From Buchnera aphidicola (Panaphis juglandis) (GTDB taxonomy: Bacteria; Pseudomonadota; Gammaproteobacteria; Enterobacterales; Enterobacteriaceae), in assembly GCF_964059065.1 (NCBI RefSeq), contig NZ_OZ060378.1, positions 1-64,000 of the forward strand: 64,000 nt of DNA. The letters run 5' to 3'. Under the pieces are notes generated by a model. That model saw only the letters and a list, made by a program, of their open reading frames with translations, made no database searches and was not told the DNA's origin. The position numbers and the translations under genes are program-made. How positions within the stretch are numbered: the stretch's first letter is position 1; each line of letters begins with the position of its first letter. This document shows positions 1 through 13,684 of the stretch, in pieces.

Positions 1-292
1 TATTTCCATGCAACTCCGGTGTTACATATAACACAAAAACAACATCTTTGTCAATTTAAGATCTAACAACAATAACTCAAAGGAAAAGCAATCTTATTTC
101 CATGCAACTCCGGTGTTACATATAACACAAAAACAACATCTTTGTCAATTTAAGATCTAACAACAATAACTCAAAGGAAAAGCAATCTTATTTCCATGCA
201 ACTCCGGTGTTACATATAACACAAAAACAACATCTTTGTCAATTTAAGATCTAACAACAATAACTCAAAGGAAAAGCAATCTTATTTCCATG
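1..292. repeat. 94-bp tandem repeat array upstream of mnmG
   Basis: Three identical consecutive 94-bp units occupy 1-94, 95-188 and 189-282, followed by the first 10 bases of a fourth unit at 283-292. The first unit begins exactly at base 1, so the array may continue beyond the window and its true copy number is unknown. The unit has about 31% G+C, clearly more than the flanking DNA, and is C-rich on this strand. Each unit carries a perfect 6-bp inverted repeat with a 4-base loop (GTGTTA CATA TAACAC, first copy at 19-34). The period is not a multiple of three and no reading frame runs through it, so it is not a protein repeat. Function unknown; a role at the replication origin or as a structured transcript is possible. 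Confidence 0.95.
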
Positions 293-475
293 AAAATCTA
301 GTTTTGAATATAAAAATATGAAATTTTATTAATTTAATATTTAATATATATTTTAATGAATTTTTATTTTAATGAATTAAATTTTATAATTTAATTTTTT
401 AAGATAATCTTTTATTATATTTAAAAATTTTTTCATTATAATTTATAAATTATAATTGTTAAAAGGTATATTTTT
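293..475. other. AT-rich intergenic stretch before mnmG, possible origin region
   Basis: These 183 bases between the tandem array and mnmG are almost entirely A and T and contain no gene. In many gammaproteobacteria oriC lies beside mnmG (gidA), and an easily melted AT-rich stretch next to repeats would fit an origin. No DnaA box was seen here. The assignment is inference only. AAAAGG at 461-466 is the likely ribosome binding site of mnmG. Confidence 0.3.
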
Positions 476-2353
476 ATGTGTACATATCGAGTTTTTTGTG
501 ATGTTATTGTAATTGGAGGTGGACATGCTGGTACAGAAGCAGCATTAGCTTCTTCAAGAATGGGATATAATACTTATTTATTAACTCAAAAAATTAATAC
601 ACTTGGATCTTTATCATGTAATCCATCTATTGGTGGAATTGGAAAAGGTCATTTAGTTAAAGAAATAGATGCTTTAGGTGGAATAATGGCAATTGCATCA
701 GATATTTCTGGTATACATTTTCGTATTTTAAATGCTACTAAAGGTCCTGCAGTTCAATCAACAAGAGTTCAAGTTGATAGAATACTATATAAAAATTTTA
801 TTTTTCAAACTTTATTTCAACAAAAAAATTTAAATATTATTGAAGATGAAGCGTATGATTTAATTATAAAAAAAAAAAGTATTATTGGAGTTAAAACAAT
901 AAAAAATATTTATTTATACTCTAATTCTGTTGTTCTAGCTACAGGTACTTTCTTAGGTGGTAAAATTTATATAGGAGATAAAAATTATAATGGTGGAAGA
1001 ATCAATGATTTTTCTTCAATAAAATTGTCGAATACATTAAAAAATCTTTCAATGAAAATAAAAAGACTAAAGACTGGAACACCACCTCGATTAGACATAA
1101 AAACTATTGATTTTAGTAGATTAAAAATACAATTAGGAGATAACCCAAGACCTGTTTTTTCTTTTATTCATGGTATTAAAAAATATCCAAAACAAACCTT
1201 ATGCTATATTACATCAACTAATTATAAAACACATGATATTATTAAAAGAAACCTACATAAAAGTCCAATATTTTCAGGAAAAATATCAGGAATTGGACCG
1301 CGTTATTGTCCTTCTATTGAAGATAAAATTGTAAGATTCCCTAATAAAAATAGTCATCAAATATTTGTAGAACCTGAAGGTTTGAATTGTAATGTAATGT
1401 ATCCTAATGGTATTTCAACAAGTTTACCAATTAATGTTCAACAAGAATTCATTAATACTATTCAAGGTTTTAAATATTCAAAAATTATTCAACCAGGTTA
1501 TGCAGTAGAATATGATTTTATTGATCCAATAGGATTACAGCCAACATTAGAAAGTAAGATAATTAAAGGTTTATTTTTTGCAGGTCAAATTAATGGAACT
1601 ACAGGATATGAGGAAGCTGGAGCTCAAGGACTATTAGCAGGATTAAATGCTGGTTTATATTCTTCATCCAGTAATAGTTGGTATCCAACAAGAAATGAAG
1701 CATATATAGGTGTATTAGTAGACGATTTATGTACTAAAGGAACAAAAGAACCATATCGAATGTTTACTGCACGTGCTGAACATAGATTAATTTTAAGGGA
1801 AGATAATGCTGATCTACGATTAACAAAAATTGCTAAAAAACTTGGTTTAATTGATAAATTAAGATGGTTAATATATAATAAAAAAATTAAACAAATTGAA
1901 ATAGAAAAAAAAAGAATACAAAAAATTCAGATTAAATATCATTCTAAAGAATGTAATGATTTAAAAAAAATTTTTAATATGAATATAAAAAATGATATTA
2001 ATGGTGTTGAATTATTAAAAAGAACAGAAATTAATGTAAATAATATTTATCAATCAAAGTTATTATTTCCAAAAAATTCTAATAGAAATGCATTGAAAGA
2101 AGTACTTACTCAAATAAAATATGAAGGATATATTATTAAACAGAATAGAGAAATTGAAAAATATCAAAAATATGAAAATATAAGTTTACCAAAAAAATTT
2201 GATTATTGTAATATTATTGGATTATCTAATGAAGTCATTATAAAACTTAATCGATATCAACCAGTATCGATTGGTCAAGCATCTAGAATATCTGGAGTAA
2301 CTCCGGCTGCAATATCAATTTTATTAGTTTTTTTTAAAAAAAAAATATTTTAA
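476..2353 (+). CDS. mnmG: tRNA uridine 5-carboxymethylaminomethyl modification enzyme MnmG (GidA)
   Basis: MnmG works with MnmE to add the carboxymethylaminomethyl group at the wobble uridine (U34) of certain tRNAs. It is cytosolic and uses FAD, NADH and methylene-tetrahydrofolate. The 625-residue product has the FAD-binding GGGHAG at residues 14-19, the conserved CNPSIGG from residue 48, and near its end the SIGQASRISGVTPAA segment typical of the C-terminal domain. Length matches the E. coli protein (629). Its partner mnmE is also in this window (15332-16696). The start is supported by AAAAGG nine bases upstream. It is the first gene after the repeat array, with the ATP synthase operon following, the usual Buchnera arrangement. 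No damage is visible. Confidence 0.97.
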   Translation: MCTYRVFCDVIVIGGGHAGTEAALASSRMGYNTYLLTQKINTLGSLSCNPSIGGIGKGHLVKEIDALGGIMAIASDISGIHFRILNATKGPAVQSTRVQVDRILYKNFIFQTLFQQKNLNIIEDEAYDLIIKKKSIIGVKTIKNIYLYSNSVVLATGTFLGGKIYIGDKNYNGGRINDFSSIKLSNTLKNLSMKIKRLKTGTPPRLDIKTIDFSRLKIQLGDNPRPVFSFIHGIKKYPKQTLCYITSTNYKTHDIIKRNLHKSPIFSGKISGIGPRYCPSIEDKIVRFPNKNSHQIFVEPEGLNCNVMYPNGISTSLPINVQQEFINTIQGFKYSKIIQPGYAVEYDFIDPIGLQPTLESKIIKGLFFAGQINGTTGYEEAGAQGLLAGLNAGLYSSSSNSWYPTRNEAYIGVLVDDLCTKGTKEPYRMFTARAEHRLILREDNADLRLTKIAKKLGLIDKLRWLIYNKKIKQIEIEKKRIQKIQIKYHSKECNDLKKIFNMNIKNDINGVELLKRTEINVNNIYQSKLLFPKNSNRNALKEVLTQIKYEGYIIKQNREIEKYQKYENISLPKKFDYCNIIGLSNEVIIKLNRYQPVSIGQASRISGVTPAAISILLVFFKKKIF

Positions 2354-2456
2354 ATATTTTATAGAAATGATATTTTAATAAATAATTGATTCATTTAAAA
2401 ATTATTAAATTAAAATAAATTTTTATTACTTTATAACATGAAATATTTTTAATTAG

Positions 2457-3308
<852 letters not shown>

Positions 3309-3331
3309 TAAATATATTAAAAAAAGGATAA

Positions 3332-3577
<246 letters not shown>

Positions 3578-3628
3578 TTATTAAATATTTTAGATTAAAA
3601 TATTTTAATCTTAGGAGGAACAGATCTT

Positions 3629-4099
3629 ATGGATTTAAATGCTACAATATTTGGTCAAAGTATTTCTTTTATTTTATTCATATGGTTTTGCATGAAATAT
3701 GTTTGGCCTAAATTAATTTCAACTATAGAAATAAGAAAAAAAAAAATTATTCATGAGTTTTGTACAATTGAAAAATCAAAGAAAAAAATTCATTTGATGA
3801 AAATAGAATCTCAAAATATTCTTGATATTTCCAAAAAACAAGCATTAGAAATCATTGAAAATGCTAAAAATGAAAAAGCATTAATTCTAGAAAAAGCTAA
3901 AATTTTAGCACAAAATGAAAAAAAAAAAATTATTTTACAAGCTCATGAGGATATAAAAATAAAAACTATAAAAATTCGCGATGATTTAATAAAGGAAATT
4001 AGTTATTTAGCTTCCATTATGGCTCAAAAATTAATACATGATGCGATAAAAAAAGAAAATACACAATATAATATTGATCACATAATAAATCATTTATAA
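3629..4099 (+). CDS. atpF: ATP synthase Fo subunit b
   Basis: Subunit b is the peripheral stalk that holds F1 against Fo. The 156-residue product matches the E. coli length. It has an N-terminal membrane segment (about residues 5-25, with the conserved CMKYVWP following) and a long charged, Lys-rich helical region expected to form the coiled-coil dimer. The start is supported by a strong GGAGGA ribosome binding site at 3614-3619. It is followed two bases later by the region of the atpH start. Confidence 0.97.
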   Translation: MDLNATIFGQSISFILFIWFCMKYVWPKLISTIEIRKKKIIHEFCTIEKSKKKIHLMKIESQNILDISKKQALEIIENAKNEKALILEKAKILAQNEKKKIILQAHEDIKIKTIKIRDDLIKEISYLASIMAQKLIHDAIKKENTQYNIDHIINHL

Positions 4100-4113
4100 T
4101 TTTGAGGTATATT

Positions 4114-4647
4114 TTGCAAAAAAAAATTAATATAGCACGAATGTATTCAAAATCTATATTTGATATTGCGATACAGCACAATACATTGTGTCAATGGAAA
4201 AAAAATTTATTAAAACTTTCTAAGATTTCTAAAATTAATAGTGTTAATGTTTTTTTTAATGATATATATTCTGAAAAAACAGTATTAATGATTTTTAATC
4301 TTATTTATGATGGTAAAATTAATCAATATACTAAAAATTTTATTAAAATATTAATTCAAAATAAACGTTTAAGTTTAATAGATATGATTTTAAAATATTT
4401 TTTATTATTATATAACAAATATTATAATATTATTGATATAGAATTAATTACTTCAAATGAATTAAATGAACATCAAAAAAAAACCATTTCTATCGAAATG
4501 AAAAAAAAAATTAAAAAAAAGATTAATTTTAAATTTAAAGTAGAACAAAAGATTTTGTATGGATTTATTTTACGATTACATGATTTTACAATTGACCATT
4601 GTCTTTTGAGTCGGTGTCAAGAATTATATAATTTTATAAGATCTTAA
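4114..4647 (+). CDS. atpH: ATP synthase F1 subunit delta
   Basis: Delta joins the peripheral stalk to the top of the F1 alpha/beta hexamer. I place the start at TTG 4114 rather than the in-frame TTG at 4102. GAGG at 4104-4107 then lies seven bases upstream, the IAR motif falls at residues 7-9 exactly as VAR does in E. coli, and the product is 177 residues as in E. coli. Sequence is diverged and Lys/Ile-rich, as is usual for this fast-evolving subunit. No ATG is available near the conserved N-terminus, so a TTG start is needed. Confidence 0.9.
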   Translation: MQKKINIARMYSKSIFDIAIQHNTLCQWKKNLLKLSKISKINSVNVFFNDIYSEKTVLMIFNLIYDGKINQYTKNFIKILIQNKRLSLIDMILKYFLLLYNKYYNIIDIELITSNELNEHQKKTISIEMKKKIKKKINFKFKVEQKILYGFILRLHDFTIDHCLLSRCQELYNFIRS

Positions 4648-4667
4648 ATCAAGAGAAAAAATAATAT

Positions 4668-6215
4668 ATGCAATTAAATTCTAATGAAATTAGTGAAATA
4701 ATAAAAAAAAGAATTGAAGATTTTAATATTTTAAAAAAAATCAATAATGAGGGTATTATTACTTCTGTAAGTGATGGAATCATACGTATTCATGGCATTA
4801 CGAATGTAATGTTTGGTGAAATGATTTTAATTCAGGATAATTTATACGCATTAGCTTTAAATTTAGAACAAGATATTACCAGTGCGGTTGTATTGGGGAA
4901 TTATATTAATATTTCTGAAGGAATGCGTGTATATTCTACGGGTAAAATGTTAGAAATTCCAGTAGGAATGCATTTATTGGGTCGAGTTATTAATGCTTTA
5001 GGAGAACCTATTGATGGTAAAGGTAAAATTATTAGTGAATCATCATTTCCAATAGAACAAGATGCTCCTGGAGTTATTGAACGCATTTCTGTTACAGAGC
5101 CATTATATACTGGTTATAAATCAATAGATGCTATGGTTCCAATTGGTAAAGGACAGAGAGAATTAATTATTGGAGATCGTCAAACAGGGAAAACTACATT
5201 GGCGATTGACACAATTATTAATCAAAAAAATTCTAATGTATTTTGTATTTATGTAGCGATTGGTCAAAAACAATCCACAATATTAAATGTAGTACAACAA
5301 TTGGAGAAATATCAAGCATTATCTAACACAGTGATTGTAAATGCATCAGCTTCAGATGCTCCAGTTATGCAATATTTATCACCATATTCTGGTTGTGCAA
5401 TTGGTGAATATTTTAGGGATCGTGGAGAGGATGCTTTAATTGTATATGATGATTTATCTAAACACGCAATTGCATATCGTCAAATTTCTTTATTATTACA
5501 TCGACCACCTGGTAGGGAGGCTTTTCCTGGTGATATTTTTTATTTGCATTCCCGTCTTTTAGAAAGATCTTCTAGAATAAATATTGAAAGTGTAAAAAAA
5601 AGAACTAAAGGAAAGATTCATAATAAAACAGGATCATTAACAGCAATTCCAATTATTGAAACACAATCTGGAGATGTTTCATCTTTTATACCTACTAATG
5701 TTATTTCTATTACAGATGGTCAGATTTTTCTAGAATCGAATTTATTTAATATGGGTATTAGACCAGCAATTAATCCAGGAATATCTGTATCAAGAGTTGG
5801 AAGTGCTGCACAAATAGAAATAATTAAGAAATTATCTTCTACTATTAGAACATCACTAGCTCAATATCATGAATTAGCAGCTTTCTCTCAATTTTCATCT
5901 GATTTAGATGATATTACAAAAAAAAAACTTAATTATGGTCATAAAATTACAGAAATTTTAAAACAAAAACCTCATCACCCAATGTCTGTAGCAGAACAAG
6001 CTATTGTTTTTTTTTCTGCTGAACACGGTTTTTTTGAAGATGTTGATATTAATAAAATTTCATTATTTGAAAAATCTTTATTAGAATATTTTTATCATCA
6101 TCATAAAGTTTTTATGAATCAATTGAATTGTTTAAAATCATATGATTTGAATATTAAAAAAAGAATAAAAGAAAAAATTGAGTTATTTAAATCTAATGTA
6201 TTTATTAATTGTTAA
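4668..6215 (+). CDS. atpA: ATP synthase F1 subunit alpha
   Basis: Alpha is the non-catalytic nucleotide-binding subunit of the F1 hexamer. The product is 515 residues (E. coli 513). The Walker A motif GDRQTGKT is at residues 169-176, and the [14 protein letters not shown] and signature-like [17 protein letters not shown] segments are intact. A GAGA purine stretch precedes the ATG. Conservation is high until the last 70 residues, which are more Lys- and Phe-rich. It is part of the continuous atp operon. Confidence 0.98.
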   Translation: MQLNSNEISEIIKKRIEDFNILKKINNEGIITSVSDGIIRIHGITNVMFGEMILIQDNLYALALNLEQDITSAVVLGNYINISEGMRVYSTGKMLEIPVGMHLLGRVINALGEPIDGKGKIISESSFPIEQDAPGVIERISVTEPLYTGYKSIDAMVPIGKGQRELIIGDRQTGKTTLAIDTIINQKNSNVFCIYVAIGQKQSTILNVVQQLEKYQALSNTVIVNASASDAPVMQYLSPYSGCAIGEYFRDRGEDALIVYDDLSKHAIAYRQISLLLHRPPGREAFPGDIFYLHSRLLERSSRINIESVKKRTKGKIHNKTGSLTAIPIIETQSGDVSSFIPTNVISITDGQIFLESNLFNMGIRPAINPGISVSRVGSAAQIEIIKKLSSTIRTSLAQYHELAAFSQFSSDLDDITKKKLNYGHKITEILKQKPHHPMSVAEQAIVFFSAEHGFFEDVDINKISLFEKSLLEYFYHHHKVFMNQLNCLKSYDLNIKKRIKEKIELFKSNVFINC

Positions 6216-6259
6216 TTTTATGTATAAAGATTAATATTTTATATTATAAGGAAGTATGA

Positions 6260-7135
6260 GTGGCTAATACAAAAGTAATACGGAATAAAATATTGAGTAT
6301 TACGAATACTAAAAAAATTACAAAAACCATGGAAATGGTTGCAATTTCAAAAATAAAAAAAATAAAATCTCGACTACTAGTTAGTCAACCATATTTATTT
6401 CACATAAAAACTTTAATTTCACATTTTTTTAATCGGAAAAAAAAATACTCGCATATTCTTTTGAAAAAAGAACGTGAAATTAAAAATATTGGAATATTGG
6501 TTGTTACGTCTAACCGTGGTTTGTGTGGTAATTTAAATCATAATGTTTATAAAAAAATTTTTAACATTATGAAAACAAATCATAAGGATGTTGTTTATCA
6601 CTTATATATTTTTGGTTTAAAAGGAATAAGTTTTTTTAAACAAAAACGAAATATATATATAAAAAAAATGATTAATACAGATGATAATATTAAATATCAA
6701 CAATTAATACCGTTTATAAAATTTATAATACAAGAATACGAAGAGAATCGTATTGATAAATTATTGATTGTTAGTAATCATTGTCAAAATCAAATTTTAC
6801 AAAATTCTCACATTATTCAATTATTACCATTAAAAGAAGAGATTTTTTTTGACCAAAAATATACAAAATATTCTCGATGGGATTACATATATGAATCCAA
6901 AGAAAAAATAATTTTAGATACTGTATTTCAAAGTTATATGATTTTTCAAGTTTTTCAATTAATTTTAGAAAATATTCTTAGTGAGCATTCAGCTCGTATG
7001 ATAACCATGAAAACTGCTTCAGATAATAGTGAAAATATTATTAAAGAATTAGGTTTATTGTATAATAAAACTAGACAGTTTAGTATTACACAAGAACTTA
7101 CAGAAATCATATCAGGATCACCTGTTTTTTGTTAA
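6260..7135 (+). CDS. atpG: ATP synthase F1 subunit gamma
   Basis: Gamma is the central rotating shaft of F1. The 291-residue product (E. coli 287) keeps the N-terminal helix, with KITKTMEMVAISKI at about residues 18-31, and the C-terminal helix with SEHSARMITMKTASDN. I use GTG at 6260 as start because AAGGAAG at 6248-6254 is well placed and the first residues (MANTKVIRNKI) line up with the family. The middle domain is more diverged and rich in Lys, Ile and Asn. Confidence 0.96.
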   Translation: MANTKVIRNKILSITNTKKITKTMEMVAISKIKKIKSRLLVSQPYLFHIKTLISHFFNRKKKYSHILLKKEREIKNIGILVVTSNRGLCGNLNHNVYKKIFNIMKTNHKDVVYHLYIFGLKGISFFKQKRNIYIKKMINTDDNIKYQQLIPFIKFIIQEYEENRIDKLLIVSNHCQNQILQNSHIIQLLPLKEEIFFDQKYTKYSRWDYIYESKEKIILDTVFQSYMIFQVFQLILENILSEHSARMITMKTASDNSENIIKELGLLYNKTRQFSITQELTEIISGSPVFC

Positions 7136-7154
7136 TATTAATCCAAGTTTATAA

Positions 7155-8573
<1,419 letters not shown>

Positions 8574-8592
8574 ATAACAGGATAAGTAATTT

Positions 8593-9003
8593 ATGTATTG
8601 TTTTTTAAATATTGTGACTTATGAAAAGTTATTATTTTCTGATAATGTTAAAAAAATATATATTACGAGTATAAAGGGAGTTTTAAATATTTATCCTGGA
8701 CATTCTCCATTATTAACTATGATTCATCCAGGACTATTATTGGTACTTAATAAAAAAAATAAAAAAATTCATTTTTATGTTGAAGACGGAATACTAGAAG
8801 TACAACCAAAAAAAATTATTGTTCTATCTTCATTTGCAATTTTAGTAAAAGATTTAAACTATAGCGTTTTAATAAAAAAAAAAGAAGAATTAAATATTAA
8901 GATTGAACTTTGTAATGATAAAAATAATATTGTTAATTTAAAACATGATCTTTTTTTGGTTATGAAACAATTAAGTATTTTAAAAATGATCCGAAAAAAT
9001 TAA
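8593..9003 (+). CDS. atpC: ATP synthase F1 subunit epsilon
   Basis: Epsilon sits at the foot of the central stalk and can inhibit ATP hydrolysis. The 136-residue product (E. coli 139) keeps the N-terminal beta-sandwich motifs YPGHSPLLT and GILEVQPKKI. The C-terminal helical part is less conserved and Lys-rich. It is the last gene of the atp operon and faces gyrB, leaving only 58 bases between the two convergent genes, with no clear hairpin terminator there. Confidence 0.95.
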   Translation: MYCFLNIVTYEKLLFSDNVKKIYITSIKGVLNIYPGHSPLLTMIHPGLLLVLNKKNKKIHFYVEDGILEVQPKKIIVLSSFAILVKDLNYSVLIKKKEELNIKIELCNDKNNIVNLKHDLFLVMKQLSILKMIRKN

Positions 9004-9061
9004 AATATATTTAAAAATGAAAAATTTAATTTTATGGTTTTTGTTATAGTATTTAAAATTA

Positions 9062-11479
<2,418 letters not shown>

Positions 11480-11572
11480 TTACCTTATTCAATATTTTCA
11501 TGTAATGAGTTCATTTTTTAATGCTGAAAAATATTGTACAGTTTTAAAAATTATATACTTTTATATATAGAA

Positions 11573-11581
11573 TGTGGATAA
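11573..11581 (-). promoter_or_regulatory. Consensus DnaA box in the gyrB-dnaN gap
   Basis: The nine bases at 11573-11581 read TGTGGATAA, the reverse complement of the strong DnaA box TTATCCACA. The site sits in the 127-base gap between dnaN and gyrB. It is a single copy. From base composition alone, about one such match would not be surprising in a 64-kb AT-rich window on two strands, so it may be chance. Confidence 0.3.
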
Positions 11582-11603
11582 TGTGTGATGATTGTTCTTA
11601 TTT

Positions 11604-12704
11604 TTATAAAATTAATGGCATAATTATATAAAATGAATGACATTGTTTTAAATGTTGAATATATATACTATCATTTTTTTTGCTGAGTAAGATAGTAATA
11701 ACATCATTATCAATAACATTGATTACATCTAAAAGATAATTAATATTTATTGTTAATGTTATTGATGGTTCATAGTACTCTATTTCAAATGTTTCTAAAA
11801 TTTCTTCTTCATATTCGTTTTTAGAGTGTATGTTACATAAACCTTTATGAAATTTTATTCTGACACCCTGAAAGTTTTTATCTGTAATAATCGCAGATCT
11901 ATTTAAAGCTTGTTTGATTTTTTCTTTTGGTATTTTAATTTTATTATCAAAATCTTGAATCAATAAATTTTTGTAATTTGGAAAATTGTGATCAATCATT
12001 CTACTAGAAATAGTATAATTATCTAAAATAAATTTAATACTTTTTTCTCCAAAATTTATTGTTATTTTTTTTTCAACATTGTTTAATAATTTTAATATTT
12101 CAAGAATAGTTTTTCTAGGTATAATAATTGATAATTTTTTTTTAAAATTTACATTATTAAATTCAGATATTGCCATTCGATAACCATCGGTAGCAACAGA
12201 AATAATTTTATTTTTATTAATTATGATATTTATACCATTTAAATAGTGACGTATATCGTTTTTTGACATTGAAAAATAAGTGTTTTCAATTATTTTTTTT
12301 AATATGTTTTGCTGAATATGAATATTATATGTATCTTTTTCAGTGATATATTTTGGAAAAATATTTGATGTAAGTGTTTTTAACATGAAACAAATATTTT
12401 TATACTTAATCTTCATGATTTCTTTTATTATTTCAATTTTAATTTCTGTGTTGTTTGGAAAACTTCTGATAACATTTAAAATTTTTTTACCAGATACAAG
12501 AATTTTTCCTGGTTTTTCAATTTTTATATTATAAATTGTATCAATTAATTCTAATTCAATATTAGTACTGAAAAATGATGCATGATTTTTATGAATATCT
12601 AATAAAATATTTTTAGTTGCTTCATTTTCATGAGTAATCGAAATAATGCTGTTTAATTTTTGTAAAGATTTTAAAAATGTTTTTTTATTTATAGTAAATT
12701 TCAT
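11604..12704 (-). CDS. dnaN: DNA polymerase III beta sliding clamp
   Basis: DnaN forms the ring clamp that keeps DNA polymerase III on its template. I choose the start at 12704 (MKFTINKKTF), which matches the family N-terminus, over an in-frame start three codons upstream. The product is 366 residues, as in E. coli. The sequence is diverged but keeps the DGYRMA motif in the middle and the C-terminal YYIMPLIL-like tail (here HSFYIIMPLIL, E. coli MPMRL). Upstream there should be dnaA, as in E. coli and published Buchnera genomes; here there is only non-coding DNA. Confidence 0.97.
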   Translation of the reverse strand: MKFTINKKTFLKSLQKLNSIISITHENEATKNILLDIHKNHASFFSTNIELELIDTIYNIKIEKPGKILVSGKKILNVIRSFPNNTEIKIEIIKEIMKIKYKNICFMLKTLTSNIFPKYITEKDTYNIHIQQNILKKIIENTYFSMSKNDIRHYLNGINIIINKNKIISVATDGYRMAISEFNNVNFKKKLSIIIPRKTILEILKLLNNVEKKITINFGEKSIKFILDNYTISSRMIDHNFPNYKNLLIQDFDNKIKIPKEKIKQALNRSAIITDKNFQGVRIKFHKGLCNIHSKNEYEEEILETFEIEYYEPSITLTININYLLDVINVIDNDVITILLSKKNDSIYIQHLKQCHSFYIIMPLIL

Positions 12705-13105
12705 GTGTATCACAATTTATACAATATTATAATTAAGTTAAAGATTATTAATCATTTTAAAGATTTTTCAAAAATTTTTTATGATGATTTTTGATATCAT
12801 TTAAAATTTTATTAATTATTTTGTTAATAATATAGTTTTTATTATTTTAAATAAAATTATTATATTTTATATTTTATAAAATAATTAATATATAAATATG
12901 GTTTTATGATGTATAATTAAATATATTTTTATTTGTTTTTTATTTTTTTTGATATCATAATTTTTATATAGAATATTTTTATATTTTAAATATTGCATAT
13001 AATTTTTTATGTAATATTATGTTTTGTATAATATATGAATTTATATTATGAATATTTTAAATATTGTTTATTTATAATTTAATATTTTATAAATATAAGG
13101 AAAAT
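12705..13105. other. Gene-free AT-rich gap where dnaA would be expected
   Basis: These 401 bases separate the divergent dnaN and rpmH. In E. coli and in described Buchnera chromosomes, dnaA lies here, transcribed with dnaN. I translated by eye and saw no DnaA motif (no Walker A GxxxxGKT, no C-terminal helix-turn-helix) and no reading frame of useful length. The stretch is nearly all A and T with many short T runs. It must hold the promoters of dnaN and of rpmH-rnpA, but none can be picked out with confidence in such a background. Confidence 0.75.
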
Positions 13106-13255
13106 ATGAAACGTACTTTTCAACCATCATTAGTGAAGCGTAATAGGAATCATGGTTTTCGATCAAGAATGTCAACTAAATCTGGTCGAGCTATTTTATC
13201 ACGTCGAAGAAATAAATTAAGAATTCGATTAACGGTTTCTACAAAAATTATATGA
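13106..13255 (+). CDS. rpmH: 50S ribosomal protein L34
   Basis: L34 is a small basic protein of the large ribosomal subunit. The start at 13106 gives 49 residues beginning [18 protein letters not shown], the family signature; AAGGAAA lies just before it. An upstream in-frame start at 13064 would add 14 unrelated residues and is rejected. Its stop overlaps the rnpA start by four bases (ATGA), so the two are probably translationally coupled. Confidence 0.97.
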   Translation: MKRTFQPSLVKRNRNHGFRSRMSTKSGRAILSRRRNKLRIRLTVSTKII

Positions 13256-13605
13256 ATAATAATCAGGTTTTTTGTTTTAAAAAAAAATCACGTCTATTAA
13301 CATTTCAAGATTTTCATCATGCATTTAGAAATTCTCATAAAAAAAATACATCGTTAGCTATAGTTTTAACAGTAATAAATAAATTATATTATCCTAGGTT
13401 AGGAATTATTGTATCTAAAAAAATTTCTCGATACTCTTATAAAAGAAATTTGATTAAAAGAATTATTAGAGAAAGTTTTCGATTAATTAAGACTTATCTT
13501 TTAAATTTAGATTTTGTAATTATTGCAAAAATATCGTGTTTAAAAGTATGTAGAAAAAAATTTAGAGATTTTTTAAATATTTTATGGATGAAATATTATC
13601 AATAA
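13252..13605 (+). CDS. rnpA: Ribonuclease P protein component
   Basis: RnpA is the protein subunit that helps the RNase P RNA cut the 5' leader of tRNA precursors. The 117-residue product (E. coli 119) has the RNR signature region as [16 protein letters not shown], and an N-terminal [13 protein letters not shown] segment in the position of the family's leader-binding cleft. It overlaps rpmH by four bases, as part of the conserved rpmH-rnpA-yidC block. The yidD gene that often follows rnpA is absent, leaving only 79 bases before yidC. Confidence 0.95.
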   Translation: MNNNQVFCFKKKSRLLTFQDFHHAFRNSHKKNTSLAIVLTVINKLYYPRLGIIVSKKISRYSYKRNLIKRIIRESFRLIKTYLLNLDFVIIAKISCLKVCRKKFRDFLNILWMKYYQ

Positions 13606-13684
13606 AATTTTATTATAGTATTTTAATTTGATATAACAATTTTTACTTAATGAAGAAGTTTTGAAAATAAAGAGAATATTTCAC

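Noticed and set aside
1-292. CRISPR array
   Set aside because: The units are directly abutting 94-bp repeats with no variable spacers, and no cas genes are present.
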